Below, in pieces: positions 7,663 to 18,223 of a stretch of 64,000 bases of DNA (position 1 is its first letter; each line of letters opens with the position of its first letter). Both the position numbers and the translations under genes were made by a program. Source of the DNA: Inhella sp. GTDB taxonomy: Bacteria > Pseudomonadota > Gammaproteobacteria > Burkholderiales > Burkholderiaceae_C. The notes under the pieces were generated by a model, which had not been told where the DNA came from, searched no databases, and worked only from the letters and a program-made list of their open reading frames with translations. The stretch spans positions 85,843 through 149,842 of the forward strand of contig NZ_JAPZSY010000003.1 in the NCBI RefSeq assembly GCF_027532025.1, written 5' to 3'.

Positions 7663-9171
7663 TCAGCGCGCCAACGGACTCCCCGCCTTCCACGCCGCAT
7701 CGGCGCTGCGCTGGAACGCCGCCAGCGGCGAGGGCTCGGTGGCCCAGCGCAGGGGCTGCACGAAGTCATTGCCGTAGACCTCGAATCGGCGCAGCACCTT
7801 GCCCTCGGCCGCGGCCTCGCGGGCGACGAGGAGTTGCAGGCCGTCTTTGTTCGGCGACCAGCCGGCGAACTCGGCCATGCCCAGGCCGGGCACGGCGGCG
7901 CTGGGGGGCAGGACTTGCACGGTGCCGTCGGTCCCCAAGCGCCAGAGTTCGGTCCAGCCGTCCAGGGGCTGCACGGCGAGCACGAGGGAACGGCCGTCGG
8001 GGCTGAGGCGGGCGCTAGTGGCGTGCACCCAGGCGTGGGTGCAGCGCTGCACGGTGTCGAGCCACTTGCCCTCGGGATTCGGGTGCTGCCAGCGAAGGCA
8101 GGTCTCGCCCGGCGTGGCGCCGGCGCTCAAGCTCAGCTGGCCTTGCCCCAAGCGCTGCTCGCGCACGGCGGGGCGGGCGGCCCACCGCATGGGGGCCATG
8201 CGCAGCGCGGCCTCGCGCAGGGCGGGGGCGTCGTCGTCACTCAGCTCGGCGGGCAGCAGCTGGGTCCAGGCGGCCAGGGCCTGGCCGGCGGGGGCGGTGG
8301 CGTCGGTGCCGCGCTGGGAGAAGGCCAGGCTGCTGAGCACGCCCACGCGGCGCAGCAGCAGGCGGTTGCGCAGGGGGCCGGGCAGCTCGGTCAGGTGGAT
8401 GCCGTCCAGCGCTTGGGCGCGGGCGGCGTGCACCGCCGCCCACTGGTGGGCCGGGGTGTCGGCGCTCAGGCACTCGGGGCGGGTCAGGGCCAGGGCGGCG
8501 CGGGCTTGTTGGTCGGGGCGAGCCGCGGGGTGGCCGCGCAGCAGGCGGGCGGGCTCGGTGTTGGCGCACAGGCGTTGGGTGCCGTCTGCCAGGGGCACGG
8601 GGCGCAGAGGGTAGCCGTAGCGGGCCGCTACTTCGGCCTGCGCGGCGGCGCTGCTTTGCTGGCCGGGCGTGGCGGCGGCCTGGGCGCGTTCGGCCAGGCG
8701 TTCGTTCACCTCCACCAGCGCGTCCAGCAGCTCGGCGCCGGCGGGGCCGGTGAGCCAGTCGGCCGGGGCGCGTTCGATCACGGCGGCGGCCAGGCCCAGG
8801 CCCAGCGCTTCGGCGCCGGGTTGGCGGCGCACCAGGCGCAGCTGGGCGCTGAGCTCGGGCAGCGCGGTGCTGCCGTCCGTCAGGGGCAGCAGGCGATCGG
8901 CGCGCACGAAGCCGCCGCGCTCGCGGCGGTGGTCCCACACCTGCAGCCAGTCGCCCTGGGTGCCGCGCACCTCCAGCGCTTCACCGCGGGTGAGCGGGGT
9001 GAGCAGGGGCGCGGCGTCCTTGGGCGCGGCGCGCAGGGCGCTGCCGTCTTGCAGCACCAGGGCCGAGGCAGCGTGGGCGGGCTGTGGCAGCAGCAAGGCC
9101 AGGGCGATGGCGGCGCTGGAAGCGAGGGCCACGGCAGTGGCTTGGGCCAGTGTGTGACGGAGGTTCGGCAT
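7663..9171 (-). CDS. Secreted protein with an N-terminal SH3-like domain
   Basis: 502 residues. The signal peptide (about 1-34) ends at AHA. Residues about 36-95 read like a bacterial SH3 domain (DGSALRAAP, GEALEVRGTQGDWLQVWDHR). The middle is helical and Ala-rich. The C-terminal third (TSARLSPDGRSLVLAVQ, FAGWSPNKDGLQLLV) resembles propeller blades. It lies 3 bp after the SPFH gene, so the two are almost certainly co-transcribed. SH3-like domains often bind cell wall. The last 52 codons have a diverged copy at 5,621-5,777. Function not known. Confidence 0.65.
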   Translation of the reverse strand: MPNLRHTLAQATAVALASSAAIALALLLPQPAHAASALVLQDGSALRAAPKDAAPLLTPLTRGEALEVRGTQGDWLQVWDHRRERGGFVRADRLLPLTDGSTALPELSAQLRLVRRQPGAEALGLGLAAAVIERAPADWLTGPAGAELLDALVEVNERLAERAQAAATPGQQSSAAAQAEVAARYGYPLRPVPLADGTQRLCANTEPARLLRGHPAARPDQQARAALALTRPECLSADTPAHQWAAVHAARAQALDGIHLTELPGPLRNRLLLRRVGVLSSLAFSQRGTDATAPAGQALAAWTQLLPAELSDDDAPALREAALRMAPMRWAARPAVREQRLGQGQLSLSAGATPGETCLRWQHPNPEGKWLDTVQRCTHAWVHATSARLSPDGRSLVLAVQPLDGWTELWRLGTDGTVQVLPPSAAVPGLGMAEFAGWSPNKDGLQLLVAREAAAEGKVLRRFEVYGNDFVQPLRWATEPSPLAAFQRSADAAWKAGSPLAR

Positions 9172-9174
9172 GGC

Positions 9175-10431
9175 TCATTCCTCCGAGGTGGTTTGTGCGC
9201 CAGCAGCCGGGGCGGGCGGGGTGTCCAACGGGCCACCCATCAGGCTGCCGGCGATGCCGGGGGGCGCGACGATGACGCGCACCTTGTCGCTGAGCTTGTC
9301 GGCCAGGGTCTTCTGCACCAGCAGCGGGTGCTTGGTGATGAGGCGGCCTTCGCGCTCCATCTGCACGGCGTTGACCTTGCCGATTTCGGCGATGCGGTAG
9401 GCCTCGGCGTCGGCCAGCTTTTGGCGCGCCTTGGCCTCGCCCTCGGCCTCGATCTGGCGGGCTTGTGCCGCGCCTTCGGCGAGCTTGACGCGCGACTGGC
9501 GCTCGGCCTCGGCTTCGAGCTGGCGCTGCTCGATCTGGCGCTGCTTGAAGGGCAGCACGTGCTTCATGGCTTCTTCTTGGCCCTTGGCCTGGATGAGTTG
9601 CTCGCGAGCGGCGGCCTCGGCGGCGATCTCGCGGTTGCGGCGCTCGGTGTTGGCGTTGATCTCGGCCTCTTGGCCTTGCTTGGCGCGCAGCTCCAGGGTG
9701 AAGCGCATCTTGTCGGCGGCCAGGCCTTCGGCCAGCAGCGCGTCCATGCCCCGGCGGTAGTCGGCCGGCAGGTCCACGGCGCCGAAGTTCAGGCCCTTGA
9801 GCACGATGCCGTCGGCGGCCAGTTGGGTGCGCAGCTCGGCCTCGACGCGGCGCTGGATCTCGGCGCGCTGGCTGCTGAACAGCTCGCGCACCGTGTGCTG
9901 TGCCACGTGCTTGTAGAGGATGGAGGCCAGCGCGGGCTCGACGAGTTCGGCGTCGATGCGCTCGGGCAGCTTGCGGGCCAGCATGGGCAGCTGCTTGGGG
10001 TCCAGGCCCAAGCGCAGGCTCACCTCCAGGCCCACCGACAGGCCTTCCACGGTTTGCAGGGCCTGTGCGCTGTCGGCGCGCTTCAGGCCTTGGGCCTGCA
10101 GCACCCAGTCGCGGGCTGGCAGCAGGCGGGCTTCGTGCACGCCGGGCAGCACCCAGGCGCGGCCCTCAATGAGCACGCCGACGCCGCCCGTCCACGTGTT
10201 CGTGCGCACCAGCTGCTGGCCGCGGGGGATGGTTTGCGTTTGCTGGCTCAACCACCAAGCGCCACCGCCCAGCGCGGCCACGGCGGCCAGGGGCAGCAGG
10301 GCGCGGCGCAGGGGCGGCAGGGTGTGACGGGCCAGGCTCTCGGCGGCGTCCAGCAGGCGTTGGCCCGTGGTGGGCGTCATCGGGATCGGGGTGGCGGTGG
10401 TGTCGTTCAGCGGGTCGTTCGAGGCGGTCAT
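9175..10431 (-). CDS. SPFH/band 7 domain membrane protein
   Basis: 418 residues. The start at 10431 is supported by AAGGAGAG just upstream. One membrane helix lies near residues 45-60 (LLPLAAVAALGGGAWWL). It is followed by an SPFH/prohibitin-like domain (about 65-240) and a long charged coiled coil (about 240-370) rich in Glu, Ala, Arg and Gln with NREIAAEAAAREQLIQAKGQ. The architecture matches HflK/prohibitin-type proteins that assemble rings and organise membrane proteases or lipid domains. Next gene downstream is an exported SH3-domain protein, an unusual partner. Divergent to it is a two-component system. Confidence 0.85.
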   Translation of the reverse strand: MTASNDPLNDTTATPIPMTPTTGQRLLDAAESLARHTLPPLRRALLPLAAVAALGGGAWWLSQQTQTIPRGQQLVRTNTWTGGVGVLIEGRAWVLPGVHEARLLPARDWVLQAQGLKRADSAQALQTVEGLSVGLEVSLRLGLDPKQLPMLARKLPERIDAELVEPALASILYKHVAQHTVRELFSSQRAEIQRRVEAELRTQLAADGIVLKGLNFGAVDLPADYRRGMDALLAEGLAADKMRFTLELRAKQGQEAEINANTERRNREIAAEAAAREQLIQAKGQEEAMKHVLPFKQRQIEQRQLEAEAERQSRVKLAEGAAQARQIEAEGEAKARQKLADAEAYRIAEIGKVNAVQMEREGRLITKHPLLVQKTLADKLSDKVRVIVAPPGIAGSLMGGPLDTPPAPAAGAQTTSEE

Positions 10432-10591
10432 GGAAGCTCTCCTTGGAGCGGGTGGTCGATGGGTCTCACTGTCCGGCCGACCCCCCGGAGCGCGCCAGGG
10501 CGCCGCGGGGTGGGAGTGGGGCGTGGCGCGGAAGAAAACTTCCGCACGGGGCGGCCGCCGCCAATGCGACGATCTCGGCGTGAGCACGCCC

Positions 10592-11287
10592 ATGACCCCT
10601 CCCACCTTGCGCATCGCCGTCGTCGAAGACGACCCCCCCACCAGCGACCAGCTCGTGCGCTGGCTGCGCGCCGCCCAGCCGCAGGCGCAGATCGACACCT
10701 ACTTCGACCGCGACGGCGCCGAGGCCGGCTTGCAGCGCGAGCGCTACGACCTGGTCACTCTGGACCTGGAGTTGGGCCGCGAGCGGCACGCGGGCATCGC
10801 CCTCATCAACCTGTTGAACAAGCGCGGCCAGGGCACGCCGGTGCTGGTGGTCAGCGCCATGCCGGCGGCGGTGTACCGCTCCATCATGAAGGCGCTGGAC
10901 GCCTGGGATTACCTGCAGAAAACCCAGTTCGACGAGGCCGAGTTCATCGACACCGTGCTGGCCTTGGTCCGCCAGACGCGGCAATCCACCGCCCCTGCGA
11001 GCGACGACGCCCCCACGCTGGACCCGCTGTGGCAGCGCACGCCGCTGTGGCGCGGCCAGAAGCTGAACCTGCCGCTGACGGCGCAGCGCATCCTGGCCAC
11101 GCTGTTGGAACACCGCGGCGAGGTGGTGGCCTACGAGACCCTGTTCGACGCCGTGAAGAGCGGCCGCAGCCGCGACAACGTGCGCAAGCACATCGCCACC
11201 ATCCGCGACGCGCTGCGCGAGGTGGACCCGGCGTTCGACGGCATCGAGAGCGTGCCCATGCGGGGCTTTCGCTGGTCGGCGCGGTGA
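10592..11287 (+). CDS. Response regulator with winged-helix output domain
   Basis: 231 residues from the ATG at 10592 (a GTG at 10580 is also possible). The receiver domain (about 1-125) has the acidic pair VVEDD and the phosphoacceptor region LVTLDLELG. The Lys usually followed by Pro is in LQKTQ, so the signature is divergent. An OmpR-type winged helix follows (about 150-231, DNVRKHIATIRDAL, FRWSAR). It overlaps the sensor kinase gene by 4 bp (GTGA) and is divergent from the SPFH operon across 160 bp, which makes that operon a plausible target. Confidence 0.85.
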   Translation: MTPPTLRIAVVEDDPPTSDQLVRWLRAAQPQAQIDTYFDRDGAEAGLQRERYDLVTLDLELGRERHAGIALINLLNKRGQGTPVLVVSAMPAAVYRSIMKALDAWDYLQKTQFDEAEFIDTVLALVRQTRQSTAPASDDAPTLDPLWQRTPLWRGQKLNLPLTAQRILATLLEHRGEVVAYETLFDAVKSGRSRDNVRKHIATIRDALREVDPAFDGIESVPMRGFRWSAR

Positions 11288-13329
11288 ACCGCTTCAACCC
11301 GCACCTGCCTCGGCTGCCGCGCTTGCCGCTGGCAGCGTTTCGGCGCCGCGCGCTGCTGCGCGCTGTGTTCGTGCTGCTGCTGGCCGGCAGTGCGTTTTTG
11401 GTTCTGCAGCTGCTGACCGACGAGCGCCAGCGCCTGCAGCGCGCCTACGAGGCCGGCTTTCGCGGCCAGCTGGACGTGCTGGCCGAGCGCCTGCGCCACC
11501 CCAGCGGGCAATTGGCCCTGCGCAACGCCGGCCGCCCGGCTGACACCGCCCAGGGCAGCGTGCCGCTGCGACTGCCCTTTGGCGCCATCGACTTCGACGA
11601 CCCGGCCAAGGCCGAGCGCGCGGTGGAGATGAGCGGCTGCTCGCAGCGCCACGCCGACGGCAGCGAGGCTTGCATCGCCGTGGGCCAGCGCGCCAGCGCC
11701 GGGGCCTTCGTGTACGCCGTGGTGCGCTTGCAAGCCGGACCCTTGCTGGGCCGCGCGCCCGGACAAACCGCCTTGGACGAGGTGCACCGCGCCCAAGTGC
11801 TGCTGACCCACGCCGGCCAGCGGCAGCGCTGGCTGGCGCCGCTGGAGCTGCTGAGCGAGCGCCGCGGCCAACTCGCCGGCTTTGCGACGGACGCCGACGC
11901 GCTGGACCCTCGCGCCCGCCCCGACCGCGACTTCCGCGGTTGGCTCTGGCAAGAGCCCGCCTGCGTGCAAGACGGCGACGACCCCGCCACCTGCGCGCGC
12001 CGCACCCTGCTCACGCTGCGCGTGCCCGTGGCCGCCTGGCGCGAGGCCGCGCGCGCTGGCGCCGCTTGGCCACCGGCCGACCTGCCCCAGTTGCGTGTGG
12101 CCGTGCAGCTGCTGGGCCCAGATCCGCAAACGGGCCTGCTGTTCGACAGCCTGCGCGCCAGCGCCAGCCCTGCGCCCTCGGTGGGCGACCTGGCCGCCAA
12201 CCTGCAAGCCGGCGAGCTGCTCACGGTGTTCGCCGCCCAGGGCGAGACCCCCATCGCCCGCGTGCAAGGCCCGGCGCCCGCAGGGCAAGCGGCCTACCCT
12301 TGGCTCACGCGCCTGATCCGCCGCTTGCCCGCGGCCCGGCTGGAGGGCCCACTGCAGGCCGAGGCCACGCTGCCCAGCGGCCACCGCCTGCGCCTGGAGG
12401 GCGACCTCAAGAGCGTGGACCGCACGCTCAGCGCCACGGCCACGCGCTACGCCAGCTACTTCGGGGGGCTGGCGGGGGCCATCGCGTTGGCCTGGTTGAT
12501 CGTCGAGATCGGCCTGCTGCGCCGCATGGCGCAACTCACCCGCCGCGCCAACGCGCTGACCTTGCAGCTTCAGCGCGCGCCCGACCAACTGCCGCCGCTG
12601 GACGTGGACGACCTGAAGGGCCGCGACGAGCTGGGCATCTTGGCTGGCACCCTGAGTGAGCTGCTGGCCCGCGCCCGCGAGCACCTGCGCGGCGAGCAGC
12701 TGCGCGCCCACCAAGAGCGCGAGCAATGGCAGGCCGTGGGCCACGAAATCATGAGCCCGCTGCAAAGCCTGTTGGCCCTGCACGGGGCGGACGACGACAC
12801 CAGCCGCCGCTACTTGCTGCGCATGCAAGCCGCGCTGAACCTGCTGTACGGCCAGGCCTCGGTGGGCGAGGCCATGACCCAGGCCCAGGTGCAGCGCGAG
12901 CGCCTGGACCTGGCCGACTTCCTGCGCCAGGTGGCCGCCAATGCGCCCTACGCCGGCATCGAGGGCGTGGTGGCCGAAGGCTGCGACGCGCCCTGCGAGG
13001 TCTACGCCGACGCGCTCAAGCTCGAAGACGCGCTGACGCACCTGCTGACCAACGCCCAGCGCTACCGCCTGCCCGGCACGCCGATCGTGCTGCACCTGCT
13101 CGCAGGCGCTGAGACGGCGCAGGTCGAGGTGCACAACCAAGGCCCGACCATCGACCCCGCGCGCTTGGACACCCTGTTCGAGTTGGGCGCGGGCGACGCC
13201 GAAGGCCCCACCCACCGCGGCCAAGGCCTGTTCATCGCCCGCGGCTACCTGGCCAAAATGGGCGGCACCATCGAGGTTCGCAACGCCGCCGATGGCGTGG
13301 TCTTCACCCTGCGCCTGCCCCGGCCCTGA
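11284..13329 (+). CDS. Membrane sensor histidine kinase
   Basis: 681 residues from a GTG that overlaps the regulator's stop. Helices near residues 20-42 and 390-415 enclose a large periplasmic sensor domain (about 45-390). A HAMP-like linker follows, then the H-box GHEIMSPLQS with His487, and an ATPase domain with the N-box LLTNAQRY and G-box GQGLFIARGYLAKMGG. The frame stays open far upstream, but coding style and overlap place the start here. It presumably phosphorylates the adjacent regulator. The periplasmic domain matches no sensor family I can name. Confidence 0.85.
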   Translation: MNRFNPHLPRLPRLPLAAFRRRALLRAVFVLLLAGSAFLVLQLLTDERQRLQRAYEAGFRGQLDVLAERLRHPSGQLALRNAGRPADTAQGSVPLRLPFGAIDFDDPAKAERAVEMSGCSQRHADGSEACIAVGQRASAGAFVYAVVRLQAGPLLGRAPGQTALDEVHRAQVLLTHAGQRQRWLAPLELLSERRGQLAGFATDADALDPRARPDRDFRGWLWQEPACVQDGDDPATCARRTLLTLRVPVAAWREAARAGAAWPPADLPQLRVAVQLLGPDPQTGLLFDSLRASASPAPSVGDLAANLQAGELLTVFAAQGETPIARVQGPAPAGQAAYPWLTRLIRRLPAARLEGPLQAEATLPSGHRLRLEGDLKSVDRTLSATATRYASYFGGLAGAIALAWLIVEIGLLRRMAQLTRRANALTLQLQRAPDQLPPLDVDDLKGRDELGILAGTLSELLARAREHLRGEQLRAHQEREQWQAVGHEIMSPLQSLLALHGADDDTSRRYLLRMQAALNLLYGQASVGEAMTQAQVQRERLDLADFLRQVAANAPYAGIEGVVAEGCDAPCEVYADALKLEDALTHLLTNAQRYRLPGTPIVLHLLAGAETAQVEVHNQGPTIDPARLDTLFELGAGDAEGPTHRGQGLFIARGYLAKMGGTIEVRNAADGVVFTLRLPRP

Positions 13330-13373
13330 AGGCCAAAGTCAACGGCCTGACCCCGCCCCCCGTTCGAGACCCC

Positions 13374-13886
13374 ATGCAACGTCGCTCCCTTTTGGCCACC
13401 GCCGCCCTGCTGCCGGTGGGCGCCGCCCAAGCCGGTCTGATGGACTGGTTCAACAGCGTCCAGGTCGGCCAGGTGCTGCCCCCGCACGCGCTGCGCTACG
13501 AGCCCCCCACGCCGGCCGACACCCGCTGGCAGGGCAAGCTGGTGCTGATCGACTTTTGGGCCACGTGGTGCGGGCCTTGCAAAACCGCCATGCCCCACCT
13601 CAATGCCTTGCACGCCCGCTACCGCGACCGCGGCCTGCTGGTGGTGGGTGTCACCCGCGAGCCGCCCGAGGTGGTGCGGCCCTTCCGCCAGCAAGTGGCC
13701 ATGGACTACGCCGTGGCCTGCGAAGGCCAGCCCAGCTTGTCCGACCAGCTCAAGGTGCGCGCCTTGCCCTACTCGTTGATGACCAACGACCAAGGTCGCG
13801 TGCTCTGGCGCGGCCAGCCCATGGCCATCACGCCCGCCTTGGTGGAGGCCTTCTTGCCCGAGCCGGCGGCGGCGCCCGCGGGCTGA
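13374..13886 (+). CDS. TlpA-like periplasmic thioredoxin
   Basis: 170 residues with a signal peptide (RRSLLATAALLPVGAAQA). The thioredoxin fold carries the active site FWATWCGPCK at about residues 60-69 and the cis-Pro region RALPYS near 128. This is a TlpA/ResA-type disulfide reductase, working outside the inner membrane in redox control of Cys pairs. It follows the kinase gene by 44 bp and may share its transcript. Its substrate is not evident from the context. Confidence 0.85.
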   Translation: MQRRSLLATAALLPVGAAQAGLMDWFNSVQVGQVLPPHALRYEPPTPADTRWQGKLVLIDFWATWCGPCKTAMPHLNALHARYRDRGLLVVGVTREPPEVVRPFRQQVAMDYAVACEGQPSLSDQLKVRALPYSLMTNDQGRVLWRGQPMAITPALVEAFLPEPAAAPAG

Positions 13887-13911
13887 TCCAGCCGCCCGAA
13901 GGCCAGGGCGC

Positions 13912-14967
<1,056 letters not shown>

Positions 14968-15104
14968 GTTTGACTGCCTTTCTTGCATTTCGGGCCGAGC
15001 GCCGGGCCGCCCCAAGCCGGCCCCGCTGGTGAGGCCGGCGGGTCCGGCCCGCCAGCCTCGCCGTCCCCCCGGGGGACCGGCCAAGGTATTCCTTGGACGA
15101 GGGG

Positions 15105-15950
15105 CTAACCCTTGACCGCCCCAGCGGTCAAGCCGCGCACGAAGTACTTGCCGGCCAGCACGTAGACGATCAGCGTGGGCAGCGCGGCGATGAGCGCACC
15201 GGCCATGTCCACGTTGTATTCCTTGACGCTGCTGGTCGTGTTGGCGAGGTTGTTGAGGCCCACGGTGATGGGCTTGTTGTCGAAGCCGCTGAACACGGCG
15301 CCGTACAGGAAGTCGTTCCAAATGGCGGTGAACTGCCAGATGACGGTGACGGTGACGATGGGCCCCGACAGCGGCACCAGGATGCGCCAGAAAAAGGTCC
15401 AGAAGCCCGCGCCGTCCAACTGCGCCGCCTTCAGCAACTCGCCAGGCACGCCCAGGTAGTAATTGCGGAAGAAGAGCGTCGTGCTGGGCAGGCCGGCCAG
15501 CACGTGCACCAGCACCAGGCCCACCAGCGAGTCGCTCAGGTTCAACCAGCCCAGCACCTGGCTCATGGGCAGCAGCACCACCTGCATGGGCATGAACACG
15601 CCGAACAGGATGAGCGCGAACATCAGCTCGCTGCCGCGGAAGCGCCACTGCGTGAGCACGTAGCCGTTCAACGCCCCCAGCACGGTGGAGACGACCACCG
15701 CCGGGATGACCATGGCCACCGAGTTCAAGAAGAAGGGCTGCAGGCCGTTGCACTGCATGCCGGTGCAGGCGCTGCCCCAGGCCTTGGCCCAGGCGCTGAA
15801 GTCCAGCGAGGGCGGCAGGCTCAGCAGGCCGCCGGCGTACAGCGCGTCCATGCTCTTGAACGAGGTCGCCAGCATCACGTACAGCGGCGCCAAGAACACC
15901 AGCGCCAGCGCGGCCAGCACGGCGCCCAGGAAGAGGCGGTGCGCTTTCAT
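15105..15950 (-). CDS. gtsC: Carbohydrate ABC transporter permease (MalG type)
   Basis: 281 residues with six hydrophobic segments, the first at residues 5-27. The EAA-like loop that contacts the ATPase is seen at about 190-210 (ELLKAAQLDGAGFWTFFWRI). The length is normal for MalG-type permeases. The start overlaps the stop of gtsB by 4 bp. It forms the sugar channel with GtsB in the inner membrane. Confidence 0.85.
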   Translation of the reverse strand: MKAHRLFLGAVLAALALVFLAPLYVMLATSFKSMDALYAGGLLSLPPSLDFSAWAKAWGSACTGMQCNGLQPFFLNSVAMVIPAVVVSTVLGALNGYVLTQWRFRGSELMFALILFGVFMPMQVVLLPMSQVLGWLNLSDSLVGLVLVHVLAGLPSTTLFFRNYYLGVPGELLKAAQLDGAGFWTFFWRILVPLSGPIVTVTVIWQFTAIWNDFLYGAVFSGFDNKPITVGLNNLANTTSSVKEYNVDMAGALIAALPTLIVYVLAGKYFVRGLTAGAVKG

Positions 15951-16822
15951 CGCTTGGCCCTCAGCTCGGAGTACAGGTAGGGCACCACGATGGCGGCGAT
16001 GGTGGCCAGCATCATGGTGGCGCTGGCCGCGCCCAGGCCGATCTGGCCGCGGGTGAAGGCCATCGTGTACATGAAGGTGGCGGGCAGGTCGGTGGCGTAG
16101 CCGGGGCCGCCGGCGGTCAGCGCCATCACCAGGTCAAAGCTCTTGATGGCCAGGTGCGAGACGATCATCAGCGTCGAGAAAAACACCGGGCGCAGGCTGG
16201 GGATGAGGATGCGCGCGTAAATCTGCGGCAGGCTCGCACCGTCCACTTGCGCGGCCTTGACGATGGACTCGTCGATGGCGCGCAAGCCGGCCAGGAACAA
16301 GGCCATCACGAAGCCCGCGCTTTGCCAGATGGCGGCGATGACGACGCAGTACAGCGCCTTGTCGGGGTCGATCAGCCAGTCGAACTTCACGCCGGTGAAG
16401 CCCAGGTCGTGCAGCACCTTCTCCAGGCCCAGGCCGGGGTTCAGGATCCACTTCCAGGCGGTGCCGGTGACGATGAAAGACAGCGCCATCGGGTACAGGA
16501 AGACCGTGCGCAGCGCGCCCTCGGCGCGGATTCTTTGGTCGAGCAGCACGGCCATCAAGAGGCCCAGGGCCATGGCCCCGCCGATGAAGAGGCCGCCGAA
16601 TACCGCCAGGTTGCGCAGCGCGAGCCACCAGCGCTCGCTGGCCCACAGGGTTTGGTAGTGCACGAGGCCGGCCCACTCGTAGTTGGGCAGCAGGCGCGAG
16701 GCCGAGAACGACAAGACGCCGTTCCAGGCGATGAGCCCGTAGATGAAGCCCATGGCCAGCACGAAGGACGGTGCAAGCACCAGTTTCGGCAGCCAAGGGG
16801 TGGATGAAGACGACGCGGACAT
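15947..16822 (-). CDS. gtsB: Carbohydrate ABC transporter permease (MalF type)
   Basis: 291 residues from the ATG at 16822. The short Ser-rich start (MSASSSSTPWLPK) is followed by six membrane segments and the EAA-like loop SIVKAAQVDGASLPQIYARI (about 195-215). It is the partner of GtsC. An intrinsic terminator between gtsA and this gene should make permease expression lower than that of the binding protein. Confidence 0.85.
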   Translation of the reverse strand: MSASSSSTPWLPKLVLAPSFVLAMGFIYGLIAWNGVLSFSASRLLPNYEWAGLVHYQTLWASERWWLALRNLAVFGGLFIGGAMALGLLMAVLLDQRIRAEGALRTVFLYPMALSFIVTGTAWKWILNPGLGLEKVLHDLGFTGVKFDWLIDPDKALYCVVIAAIWQSAGFVMALFLAGLRAIDESIVKAAQVDGASLPQIYARILIPSLRPVFFSTLMIVSHLAIKSFDLVMALTAGGPGYATDLPATFMYTMAFTRGQIGLGAASATMMLATIAAIVVPYLYSELRAKR

Positions 16823-16852
16823 GGGGAACCAACAACGAGGACAGACGCGGGG

Positions 16853-16890
16853 AAAAAAGGCGGCCTCGCCCCCGTTCAAAGCGAGGCCGC
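16853..16890 (-). terminator. Intrinsic terminator/attenuator between gtsA and gtsB
   Basis: On the minus strand, GCGGCCTCGC and GCGAGGCCGC form a perfect 10-bp stem (16890-16881 with 16869-16860), followed by CTTTTTT. It lies 67 bp after the gtsA stop and 31 bp before gtsB. Partial termination here is the usual way sugar ABC operons make more binding protein than permease. Confidence 0.85.
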
Positions 16891-16956
16891 TGCCCAATCA
16901 ACGGACCAACTCACGCGGCCCGGGGCGGTGGGCGCCCCAGGGCCGCGTCTCCCTCC

Positions 16957-18204
16957 TCAGGAACCTTTGGCCGCGGCGGCGATGCGCTGCTTGGCCTGCG
17001 CCACCGTCATGCTGTCGTTGTTCCAGAACTGGCTCACCACGTCCTTGATGCCGCCTTCCACTGCCGAAGGCACGGCCATGCCGTGGGCGATGGAGGGCAC
17101 CAGGCTGCCGCCCTTGGCCGTGGCCAGGAAGTCGGCGTTGCTTTGCTTGGCGCAGTCGTCGAACTTGTCCATCTTCAGGTCGGTGCGCACCGGGATGGAG
17201 CCCTTGTTCAGGTTGAACAGCTCTTGGAACTCGGGCGACATCACGGCCGACGCGAAGTCGCGCTGGGCCGCCTGGTTGGCCGAGTTCTTCAGTTTGAAGA
17301 GCGCAAAGCTGTCGACGTTGAAGGTGAAGCTCTTGGCCGTGCCGGGGGCGGCGGCGCACACAAAGTCCTTGCCCGGGGCCTTGCCCGCGGCCAGGAACTC
17401 GCCCTTGGCCCAGTCGCCCATCAGCTGCATGCCGGCCTCGCCCTTGATGACCATGGCCGTGGCCAGGTTCCAGTCGCGGCCGGGGCTGTTCTTGTCGGTG
17501 GTGGCCTTGACCTTGCGGAAGGTCTCCAGCACCTTGTCCATCGTGGCGCTGTTCAGCGTCGCGGCGTCCAGCTGCACCAAGGCCTTCTTGTAGAACTCCG
17601 GCCCGCCCACGCCCAGGGCCACCGACTCGAACACGGTGAAGTCCTGCCAGTTCTGGCCGCCGTGCGCCAGGGGGATGACGCCGGCCTTCTTCAGCGCCTC
17701 GGCAGCAACGAAGAACTCGTCCCAGGTGGTGGGCGCCTTCACGCCGGCCTTCTTGAGCACGGCGGCGTTGGCCCACAGCCAGTTCACGCGGTGCACGTTC
17801 ACCGGCGCGGCCACGTACTGGCCGTTGAACTTCATCACGTCGCTGACCACCTTGGGCAGCTTGGCGTCCCAGCCCTCGGCCTTGGCCACGGCATCCATCG
17901 GCTGCAGCAGGCCTTCGCGCGCCCACTCCTGGATGGACGGGCCCTTGATCTGCGCCGCCGCCGGGGCGTTGCCCGAGACCACGCGGCTCTTGAGCACGGT
18001 CATGGCCGAGTCACCGCCACCGCCGGCCACGGCGAAGTCCTTCCAGGTGTGGCCCTTGGCCTGCAGGCTGGCCTTCAGGCCTTGCGCGGCCTTGGCCTCG
18101 CCCCCGGCCGTCCACCAGTGCAGCACTTCCACCTCGCCGGCTTGCACGGCGCTGCTCAAGGCCAGCGCCAGGCTGGCGGCCACCATCGTCAGTTTTGCGT
18201 TCAT
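16957..18204 (-). CDS. gtsA: Glucose/mannose-binding periplasmic protein
   Basis: 415 residues with signal peptide (KLTMVAASLALALSSAVQA) and GAGGAGA-type ribosome site upstream of the ATG at 18204. The mature start VEVLHWWTAGGE and later blocks VAGGGGDSAMTVLKSR, APVNVHRVNWLWAN and GEAGMQLMGDWAKGE closely follow the Pseudomonas GtsA glucose-binding protein as I recall it. It delivers sugar to GtsBC. Glucose or mannose is the most likely ligand; maltose is less likely. Confidence 0.85.
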   Translation of the reverse strand: MNAKLTMVAASLALALSSAVQAGEVEVLHWWTAGGEAKAAQGLKASLQAKGHTWKDFAVAGGGGDSAMTVLKSRVVSGNAPAAAQIKGPSIQEWAREGLLQPMDAVAKAEGWDAKLPKVVSDVMKFNGQYVAAPVNVHRVNWLWANAAVLKKAGVKAPTTWDEFFVAAEALKKAGVIPLAHGGQNWQDFTVFESVALGVGGPEFYKKALVQLDAATLNSATMDKVLETFRKVKATTDKNSPGRDWNLATAMVIKGEAGMQLMGDWAKGEFLAAGKAPGKDFVCAAAPGTAKSFTFNVDSFALFKLKNSANQAAQRDFASAVMSPEFQELFNLNKGSIPVRTDLKMDKFDDCAKQSNADFLATAKGGSLVPSIAHGMAVPSAVEGGIKDVVSQFWNNDSMTVAQAKQRIAAAAKGS

Positions 18205-18223
18205 CGTGTGTCTCCTCGGGGAA

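Noticed and set aside
6544..11283. A very long plus-strand open frame running into the histidine kinase gene
   Set aside because: It is antisense to three well-supported minus-strand genes and in part out of frame with the response regulator; high GC leaves such frames open. Only the part from 11,284 has kinase-like protein.
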